Position numbers and translations under genes: made by a program
In this document: piece after piece, positions 6,828-11,707 of the stretch
How positions within the stretch are numbered: position 1 is the stretch's first letter
Layout: every line of letters begins with the position of its first letter
DNA from: Deltaproteobacteria bacterium
GTDB taxonomy: Bacteria; Myxococcota; B64-G9
Direction: 5' to 3'
NCBI GenBank assembly: GCA_003647095.1
Contig: QMME01000097.1
Location: 1-11,707, forward strand
Length of the DNA: 11,707 bases
The notes under the pieces: model-generated
The model's database searches: none
Seen by the model: the letters and a program-made list of their open reading frames with translations, nothing else
What the model was told of the DNA's origin: nothing

Positions 6828-7901
6828 TCAATCCCCGTCCAGCAGTTCCCGGCAGGCCCGGACGATTCGCTCGACCTCGCCAGCCTTGTCCAGACCAGGA
6901 CAGGCCAGGTTCTGCACGCCCGGGCCGGGATGCCCCCAGCGTGAGGGCTGACCGGAGGCGAACAACGCCACGGTGGGCGTGCCCACCGCCACGCTCAGGT
7001 GCATGGGACCGGTATCGTTGCTGATCACCAGGTCGCAGGAGCGCAGCAGTCCCGCCAGCTGGGGAATGGTGGTGGCCGGTGCCAGCAAGCAGGGCTCGCC
7101 GGCGAGATTCTGCAAGCGCTCGGCCAGCCCCCGTTCGCCGGGCCCCCACATGACGACCAGCCCGGCATCCAGTTGCTTTCGCAAGTGCCCGGCCAGTTGC
7201 ACCCAGCAGTCAAGCGGCCAGCGGCGCAGTTGCTTGCGGGCTCCCGGCCACAATCCCAGCAGGGGCCGAGAAGCCTGCTGATCAGCCAGCCAGTCGCGGA
7301 AACCGCCGGCTTCCGCCTCGCCCAGTCGGGTGCGGAGAGGAGATGGGTTCGCCTCGATGCCCAGGGGTTCGAGCAATCTCATCCGCTGCCGCACCTCGTA
7401 CTCGTCTTCTGGACCGGGCTTCACCAGGCGGTTGTGCAGTCTTTTTCCCGGGGCACCTTCGCGCCAGTAGCCGATGCGCACCGGTGCTCCCGAGTAATAG
7501 GTCAACACGGCATGGGTATAGGAAAACTCGTGCCAGGCACTGGCATCAATGGCCACCTGGTAGCCGCGGCACCTCACCTCGCGCAGTACCCGCAGCCAGC
7601 GTGCCGGTTTCCGGAAGGCCCAGCGCTTGTTCAGCAAGTGCAGCTGGTCGATGCCCTGCAGGCTCTCCACCACCGGGCGCATGCGTTCGCTGGCCAGCAG
7701 GCCCAGTTGACAACCGGGCCAGTGGCCACGGATGGCGTCCAGCAGCGGTTGCAGGCCCAGCAGGTTGCCCAGGCGTTCGTCCACCCGCACCAGCAACAGG
7801 CGTTGCACTTGCCCACCCGGCGGTCGGGCGGTACGCATGCGCCAGGGCACCCGCGACAGGCTCACCAACAGGCGATTGTGCCAGCCGCCGGGACGGCGCA
7901 T
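6828..7901 (-). CDS. Glycosyltransferase family 9 protein, divergent heptosyltransferase-like
   Basis: This 357-residue protein belongs to the ADP-heptose:LPS heptosyltransferase family (GT9), which adds heptose or related sugars to the LPS core at the inner face of the cytoplasmic membrane. The N-terminal Rossmann strand and loop read LLLVRVDERLGNLL (35-48). The second domain has LWPGARKQLRRWP near 217-229 and the nucleotide-sugar binding motif NDTGPMHLSVAVG from residue 295. The loop position that is a catalytic Asp in WaaC/WaaF-type enzymes is Asn46 here (codon at 7764-7766), so the mechanism or acceptor may differ from the neighbouring waaF-like gene. About 30 basic residues precede the fold. 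The ATG at 7901 follows the waaF stop by 6 nt, with GGTGG upstream, so the two genes are likely co-translated. It is the last gene of the LPS cluster and converges on the HD gene. Acceptor and exact sugar are not predictable. Confidence 0.87.
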   Translation of the reverse strand: MRRPGGWHNRLLVSLSRVPWRMRTARPPGGQVQRLLLVRVDERLGNLLGLQPLLDAIRGHWPGCQLGLLASERMRPVVESLQGIDQLHLLNKRWAFRKPARWLRVLREVRCRGYQVAIDASAWHEFSYTHAVLTYYSGAPVRIGYWREGAPGKRLHNRLVKPGPEDEYEVRQRMRLLEPLGIEANPSPLRTRLGEAEAGGFRDWLADQQASRPLLGLWPGARKQLRRWPLDCWVQLAGHLRKQLDAGLVVMWGPGERGLAERLQNLAGEPCLLAPATTIPQLAGLLRSCDLVISNDTGPMHLSVAVGTPTVALFASGQPSRWGHPGPGVQNLACPGLDKAGEVERIVRACRELLDGD

Positions 7902-7907
7902 GGGAAC

Positions 7908-9014
7908 TCATCCACCCGCGCTGGTCATGGCCGGGCGGGAATTTAACCGGGGAGATGCGGACAGGGGAGAAGGCGTCTGCAAGCTGCTGATCCGCCGCAG
8001 GGCATCCAGAACGTCTTCCGGGCTGACCAGGCGCATGCAATCGTGATGTTTCTGGGGGCAACGACGGGGGCCGTGGCTGCTGCAGGGGCGGCACTTCACC
8101 TGGGCATTGAGCACCACGGTGCTTTCCTCGAAGCAATGCGCCCGGGGATCCGTGGGACCGAAGATCATGACCGTGGGCAGGCCCAGGGCCCGGGCCATGT
8201 GAGTAAGTCCGGAATCGCCCCCCACCGCCATCTGGCACCTGGCCAGCAGTGCCGCCGATTCGCTCAGTCGATTGCCCAGGCAACTGACCAGGGCCTCTCC
8301 GCGATCCTGGGCTATCTCCATGGCCACTTCGGCCTCGTCTTTACCACCAAACAACACCGGAACGTATCCCCGGTCGATGAGAGCCCCGGCCAGCGAGGCG
8401 AAGTAAACCGCCGGCCAGCGCTTGGAGGCCCAGTGGGCGCCTATGCACAGGGCCACCAGCCTGTCGGCAGCCACCAGTCCATGCTTGCGCAGGAAACCCG
8501 TGACATATTCCTGTTGCCCGGGGGGAGGCTCCAGGCGCAGTCGGGTACCGGCTTCCGGTATGCCAGCCCGCTCGAGAAGCCGCAGGTCCTGCTTCAGGTG
8601 GCAAGGTTCCGTATCGTCCGGCCTGATGACGATGTTGTAGGCCAGCTTGCCCAGGCTGGAACGGTAACCCACCCTGCGGGAAACACCGCTCAGGGCGGAC
8701 AGCAGGGCGCTGCGCAGAGAGCGATGGGGACTCAACAACAGGTCAAAGTTTTCCCGGCGAACGGCACGACGAACACTCAGCAACCCCTTCCAACCCTTCT
8801 GACGGCCGTGCTTGTCAAAGGTGATCACCTTGTCGACCCCGGGGATGCACTCGGCCACCTCGCGCCCCCGCGGTCTCACCAGCAGGGCCACCTCTACCTG
8901 GTCGTACTTGTTCTTGATGGCGTATACCAGCGGCGAGGCGAAGACGATGTCACCTATGAAGGCTGTCTGGATGATCAGGATCTTGCGCGGTCTTGGCGCT
9001 GCCGTGGTGGCCAA
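7908..9014 (-). CDS. waaF: Lipopolysaccharide heptosyltransferase II (GT9)
   Basis: From a TTG at 9014 the product is 368 residues, close to the usual length for heptosyltransferases. It transfers L-glycero-D-manno-heptose from the ADP sugar to the LPS inner core. Evidence includes ILIIQTAFIGDIVFASP (12-28) with the conserved Asp22, the donor-binding motif GGDSGLTHMARALGLPT (Asp267 to His272), and the C-terminal cysteine cluster Cys308, Cys311, Cys319 and Cys326 typical of WaaF-like proteins. The reading frame stays open to another TTG at 9095, but the extra residues are not family-like and that codon lies inside a good -35 box. GGGAG stands 8 nt before the TTG at 9014, so that start is preferred. 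The frame ends with a disordered proline/serine tail of about 20 residues. GT9 enzymes differ in acceptor, so heptosyltransferase II rather than I or III is a family-level judgement. Confidence 0.85.
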   Translation of the reverse strand: MATTAAPRPRKILIIQTAFIGDIVFASPLVYAIKNKYDQVEVALLVRPRGREVAECIPGVDKVITFDKHGRQKGWKGLLSVRRAVRRENFDLLLSPHRSLRSALLSALSGVSRRVGYRSSLGKLAYNIVIRPDDTEPCHLKQDLRLLERAGIPEAGTRLRLEPPPGQQEYVTGFLRKHGLVAADRLVALCIGAHWASKRWPAVYFASLAGALIDRGYVPVLFGGKDEAEVAMEIAQDRGEALVSCLGNRLSESAALLARCQMAVGGDSGLTHMARALGLPTVMIFGPTDPRAHCFEESTVVLNAQVKCRPCSSHGPRRCPQKHHDCMRLVSPEDVLDALRRISSLQTPSPLSASPRLNSRPAMTSAGG

Positions 9015-9022
9015 TGTGCTTG

Positions 9023-9027
9023 CTCCC
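9023..9027 (-). promoter_or_regulatory. Ribosome binding site supporting the TTG start of waaF
   Basis: GGGAG on the minus strand is 8 nt from the TTG at 9014. This is normal spacing and the only good site near the beginning of the conserved protein. Confidence 0.55.
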
Positions 9028-9065
9028 AGCGGCGCGAAAGCAGCAGCCGGTCCGCGCCGCAGCAC

Positions 9066-9095
9066 AGTATATGATCCCCCCCGCCGGCCTGGCAA
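9066..9095 (-). promoter_or_regulatory. Candidate sigma70-type promoter in front of waaF
   Basis: On the minus strand TTGCCA (9095-9090) and TATACT (9071-9066) are 18 nt apart; each matches consensus at 5 of 6 positions. Transcription would begin near 9058, giving a leader of about 44 nt before the TTG at 9014 with GGGAG in between. It lies in the 120-nt gap after the GT4 gene, the widest gap inside the LPS cluster. Confidence 0.5.
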
Positions 9096-9134
9096 GCAGT
9101 TGTACCGGCCACAACCACGACTCGAAAAGTCACC

Positions 9135-10247
9135 TTATTGCCGCTTCGGCTTCTGCAACCTCTCGATGAAATCCATTATCTCCGCCACCTGCCTGTCCAT
9201 GGTGAACCTCTCCCGGGCTCTTTCGGCGGCGTTCCGTCCCAGGGCCCGCAATCTGCCGCGATCCCCCAGCAAGTCCAAAATCGCCTCGGCCAGCAGTTCC
9301 GGCCGTGCCGCCTCCAGCAGCCGGCCGGTATGATTGTCTTCCACGATCTCGGCCAGTGCATCCACAGCCGGCGCCAGCACCGGCACCCCGCAGGCCATGG
9401 CCTCGAGCGCCGCCCGGCAGGTGCCGTCGTTGCCCGGTGCGAGGATCACCTTCAGGTCCAGTGTCCGATACAACCGCCCCAGGTCGCGACGGTAACCTGC
9501 GAAAACCACCGAGCCGGCCAGCAACTCGTCGCCGGCAACCAGGGCACGCAAGTGATGCTCCTCCTCCCCCCTTCCCGCCAGCAACAACCTGGCCCGGGGA
9601 TTGCCATGCGCCACCCGCCGCCAGGCGGAAAGCAGCAGCTCGTGCCCCCGCCCGGGCTTCATCCGGGCCACCATGCCGGCCAACGGTGCATCCGGGCGTA
9701 CTCCCAGTTCCCGGCGCAGGTCGCCATCTGCCGGCATCAGATCCTCAGGTTCCACCACGCCCTCTATGGCCAGTACCCTGCAGTCCGGCTGCCAGCCTCG
9801 CCGCAGAATTTGCTGTCGGTGCTGCCGGCAGATGGTGATCACGCCATCGGCCCGCCGCAACAACCAGCCTCGGCCAGCTACCAGGGAGCGGGCCGCATGT
9901 ACCGTACGCAGCAGCAGCGGCCCGCGCCTCCCGGCCGCTGCCAGTGTGGCCATTACGTGATCATGGGTTCGGTGGCAGTGCACCACATGCCATTCCCGCT
10001 TCAGCAACCGGCGCAGGCGCACCATGTCCGACAGCTGGGCCAGGGGACCGGCCTTCACCGACAGGGCCAGGCCGGCAACCAGGGGCACCTGGTAGTCTGC
10101 CGCCCGCCCGGCCAGGTCGCCCGGTCGGTATCTGTCGATGGCCAGGCGGGCGTCGTGACCAAGGCGGCGCTGGGCGCGGGCCAGCCTGAGAACCGGCTCG
10201 GCCGGCCCCGTATACAAGTGGTAGGAGAGCAGGTGTAATATCTTCAT
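9135..10247 (-). CDS. Glycosyltransferase family 4 protein of the LPS core cluster
   Basis: The 370-residue protein starts MKILHLLSYHLYTGPAEPVL, the glycine-rich N-terminal loop of GT4 (GT-B fold) enzymes. It has HCHRTHDHVMA near 105-115, the mid-protein linker VARMKPGRGHELLLSAW and the C-terminal donor-site motif NDGTCRAALEAMACGVPV. It is expected to move a sugar from a nucleotide sugar onto the LPS core in the cytoplasm or at the inner membrane; donor and acceptor are unknown. In the usual EX7E motif the first acidic residue is Asp274 here and the second is Glu282. The reading frame stays open upstream to 10478, but that part lies wholly inside rfaE2. The ATG at 10247 overlaps the rfaE2 stop (ATGA) and begins the conserved fold, which fixes the start by translational coupling. 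The gene ends in TAA about 120 nt before waaF. Confidence 0.88.
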   Translation of the reverse strand: MKILHLLSYHLYTGPAEPVLRLARAQRRLGHDARLAIDRYRPGDLAGRAADYQVPLVAGLALSVKAGPLAQLSDMVRLRRLLKREWHVVHCHRTHDHVMATLAAAGRRGPLLLRTVHAARSLVAGRGWLLRRADGVITICRQHRQQILRRGWQPDCRVLAIEGVVEPEDLMPADGDLRRELGVRPDAPLAGMVARMKPGRGHELLLSAWRRVAHGNPRARLLLAGRGEEEHHLRALVAGDELLAGSVVFAGYRRDLGRLYRTLDLKVILAPGNDGTCRAALEAMACGVPVLAPAVDALAEIVEDNHTGRLLEAARPELLAEAILDLLGDRGRLRALGRNAAERARERFTMDRQVAEIMDFIERLQKPKRQ

Positions 10248-10735
10248 CAGGCCGGAGTTTTTCTGCGGCTGGCGGCTACCCGGGCAATCAACTCGCTGGC
10301 AGAGTGATTCTTGGCATCTCCCACTATGGCCACGCGGCCGCCGAGCTTCCTGACCAGTTCGGCCTCGGGAACGCTGCTGGCAGTGTAATCGGTTCCCTTG
10401 GCGTGGATGTCCGGGCGCAATATCGTGATCACCTGGCCAACGTCGTCTTCCGCGAATCCCAGTACGTGATCCACGCACCCCAGTGCGGCAATGATCTCCA
10501 TGCGCTCGACCTGGGTCACCACCGGTCGATCCGGTCCCTTGAGTCTGCGAACCGAGTCATCCGAGTTTACTGCTACCACCAGGATGTCTCCCAACTCGGC
10601 GGCTGCTTGCAGGTAGCGCACGTGTCCCACGTGGAGCAGATCGAAAGCGCCATTGGCCAGAACCAGCCGCTCGCCCCGCTGCCGGGCCTGCTCCAGGAGG
10701 GGAACCAATTCAGCTGCAGTTGAGAATATCGCCAT
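10247..10735 (-). CDS. rfaE2: D-glycero-beta-D-manno-heptose 1-phosphate adenylyltransferase
   Basis: The 162-residue cytidylyltransferase-fold enzyme makes ADP-D-glycero-beta-D-manno-heptose from heptose 1-phosphate and ATP, the activation step for the LPS core heptose. Diagnostic stretches are LANGAFDLLHVGHVRYL with HVGH at 35-38 (nucleotide binding), NSDDSVRRLKGPDRPV, AKGTDYT and VPEAELVRKLGG. It corresponds to the C-terminal domain of E. coli HldE but is a separate gene here. Reading is open in frame to a GTG at 10822 next to the rfaE1 stop. I prefer the ATG at 10735 because it gives the normal family length, has AGGTGG just upstream (spacing is short), and the extra 29 residues would be a Gly/Ala-rich tract encoded by a 12-bp tandem repeat. 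The stop overlaps the GT4 start (ATGA). Confidence 0.92.
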   Translation of the reverse strand: MAIFSTAAELVPLLEQARQRGERLVLANGAFDLLHVGHVRYLQAAAELGDILVVAVNSDDSVRRLKGPDRPVVTQVERMEIIAALGCVDHVLGFAEDDVGQVITILRPDIHAKGTDYTASSVPEAELVRKLGGRVAIVGDAKNHSASELIARVAASRRKTPA

Positions 10736-10772
10736 CTGCCACCTGTTGTTGCAGGAGGAAGCCGCATCCTGT

Positions 10773-10804
10773 CCGCCGGCCACGCCGCCGGCTACGCCGC
10801 ATCC
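10773..10804 (-). repeat. 12-bp tandem repeat with GC hairpin between rfaE1 and rfaE2
   Basis: On the plus strand CCGCCGGCCACG (10773-10784) is followed at once by CCGCCGGCTACG (10785-10796) and a partial third copy. A direct repeat GCCGCATCC occurs at 10761-10769 and 10796-10804. The two GCCGGC blocks (10775-10780 and 10787-10792) can pair into a 6-bp all-GC stem with a 6-nt loop in the transcript. There is no U-run, so it is not a classical terminator. It would be coding if rfaE2 began at the GTG at 10822. Confidence 0.55.
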
Positions 10805-10822
10805 ACTGGACCGATCCGACAC

Positions 10823-11707
10823 TCAGCTGCTCAGTGCCTGGTGCAACTCCCGAATGTTCACGACGGCGGTTCCCGACTTGGTCACCTTTATTCCCCCGGC
10901 GATGTTGGCCAGGTGGGCCGCCTGGACGGGTTCGGCCCCGGCACAGCGTGCCAGTGAATAGGCGGCAATCACGGTATCGCCGGCACCGGTGACATCGGCC
11001 ACTTCCACCAGGCCGTAGGCCTGCTCGAGAACATTGCGACCATCTTCCAGAAACAGACCCATGCCGTTGCGACCTCGCTTGACGACCACTGCACGGCTAT
11101 CGGTTTGCTCGAGCAACCAGCGCGCGGCTTCCTGCAACATCTGGCCGCCGTTGAGATCCCTGCCGGTGGCAGCGGCCAGTTCCGGTTCGTTGGGCACCAG
11201 TGCCTCTGCCTTCCTGAACCTCTCAATGCCGCGCCGGGCATCGACATATACCGGCACCTGGCCGGCGGCGGCGATTTGTTGGATCTCTTCGAATACTTCC
11301 TCTTCCACCACTCCCTCACGGTAGTCAGAAACCACCAGGGCTTCCACGTTGGTCAGTACCCGGCGCAGGCGTTCGATGATGTTGCTCCTGATGGGAGCAG
11401 TGACCGGATCATCGTTTATGCGGTCTACTCGCAACATCTGTTGCCTGACCGTGTTGCGACCGCCGGCCAGTACCCTGGTCTTGGTGGTGGTGAAACGATT
11501 GGGATCGACTATCACTCCTTCGGGAGATATTCCCCGGTTGGCCAGTGCCTGCAGCAGCCAGTTGCCGTTGTCGTCAGCACCTATCAGGCCGACCGGAACC
11601 GGCTCACCGCCCAGGGCATGGATGTTGGCAACCACGTTGGCAGCACCACCCATGCGGGCCTCCTGGGCCTCTTCCCGGACAATCAGCACGGGAGCTTCAC
11701 GGGAGAT
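10823..11707 (-). CDS. rfaE1: D-glycero-beta-D-manno-heptose-7-phosphate kinase, 5' end cut by window edge
   Basis: The frame is open to the right edge, where the codons just inside read ISREAPVLIVREE, the family's early core, so the true start lies outside the window. It is a PfkB/ribokinase-family kinase that phosphorylates heptose 7-phosphate at C1 to the 1,7-bisphosphate. Visible signatures are RMGGAANVVANIHALGG (substrate loop), TTKTRVLAGGRNTVRQQMLRVD, VVSDYREGVV, DARRGIERFRKAEALVPNEPE and the PfkB signature DVTGAGDTVIAAY, whose GAGD carries the catalytic Asp. The C-terminus (KSGTAVVNIRELHQAL) is typical. It equals the N-terminal half of HldE, and rfaE2 follows as a separate gene. Apparent start codons near 11689 lie inside the conserved domain and are not real starts. 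Its promoter is out of view. Confidence 0.93.
   Translation of the reverse strand: MSREAPVLIVREEAQEARMGGAANVVANIHALGGEPVPVGLIGADDNGNWLLQALANRGISPEGVIVDPNRFTTTKTRVLAGGRNTVRQQMLRVDRINDDPVTAPIRSNIIERLRRVLTNVEALVVSDYREGVVEEEVFEEIQQIAAAGQVPVYVDARRGIERFRKAEALVPNEPELAAATGRDLNGGQMLQEAARWLLEQTDSRAVVVKRGRNGMGLFLEDGRNVLEQAYGLVEVADVTGAGDTVIAAYSLARCAGAEPVQAAHLANIAGGIKVTKSGTAVVNIRELHQALSS

Noticed and set aside
6816..6860. A bidirectional terminator between the convergent HD and GT9 genes
   Set aside because: The gap is only 9 nt and I see no stem followed by a T-run on either strand.
9096..9134. Rho-independent terminator after the GT4 gene
   Set aside because: A short GTTGT/ACAAC inverted repeat is present, but the stem is weak and there is no U-tract.
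8043..10238. Two plus-strand open frames of 343 and 366 codons opposite waaF and the GT4 gene
   Set aside because: They mirror the conserved glycosyltransferase frames, are Gln/His/Gly-rich and show no domain signature or good ribosome site.
10248..10478. Upstream extension of the GT4 reading frame
   Set aside because: It lies entirely inside rfaE2; the ATG at 10247, overlapping the rfaE2 stop, begins the conserved GT4 fold.
1..11707. tRNA, rRNA, insertion sequence, CRISPR array or phage genes
   Set aside because: Coding sequence fills almost all of the window, and no transposase, integrase, spaced repeats or tRNA-like folds were recognised by eye.

Overview
The window is GC-rich, gene-dense bacterial chromosome with no sign of mobile DNA, RNA genes or CRISPR. 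The lipopolysaccharide inner-core genes show a Gram-negative host. The gene mix (unfused rfaE1/rfaE2, paired GT9 enzymes, a HEAT/HD regulatory pair, a large acetyl-CoA hydrolase/transferase) and the codon use look most like Desulfuromonadales or other deltaproteobacteria-like lineages. That placement is an inference, not a demonstrated assignment.

Layout. (1) 1-1353, minus: 3'-truncated acetyl-CoA hydrolase/transferase family gene. (2) 1354-1524: divergent intergenic region with a plausible promoter on each strand. (3) 1525-6818, plus: a tight four-gene cluster of an M29-type aminopeptidase-like protein, a zinc alcohol dehydrogenase, a HEAT-repeat protein and a degenerate HD-GYP protein. Junctions are ATGA overlap, 25-nt gap, ATGA overlap. 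(4) 6828-11707, minus, convergent with the previous cluster: a heptose/LPS core cluster. In transcription order it is rfaE1 (5' end outside the window), rfaE2, a GT4 glycosyltransferase, waaF-like GT9, and a second divergent GT9.

How they work together. RfaE1 phosphorylates D-glycero-beta-D-manno-heptose 7-phosphate at C1. RfaE2 then adenylylates heptose 1-phosphate to the ADP-activated sugar, and the GT9 enzymes transfer heptose (or a related sugar) to the growing LPS core. The GT4 enzyme probably adds another core sugar. gmhA, gmhB, hldD and waaC are not in the window. In the plus-strand cluster the two metabolic enzymes have no obvious link to the two regulatory-looking proteins.

The least explained part is the HEAT/HD pair (3739-6818). 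Its two proteins share what looks like a homologous N-terminal domain, alignable without gaps for about 80 residues, attached to different C-terminal modules. The HD module keeps the basic H...HD...D residues but has lost the HD-GYP hallmark. This is the best candidate here for an undescribed signalling system.
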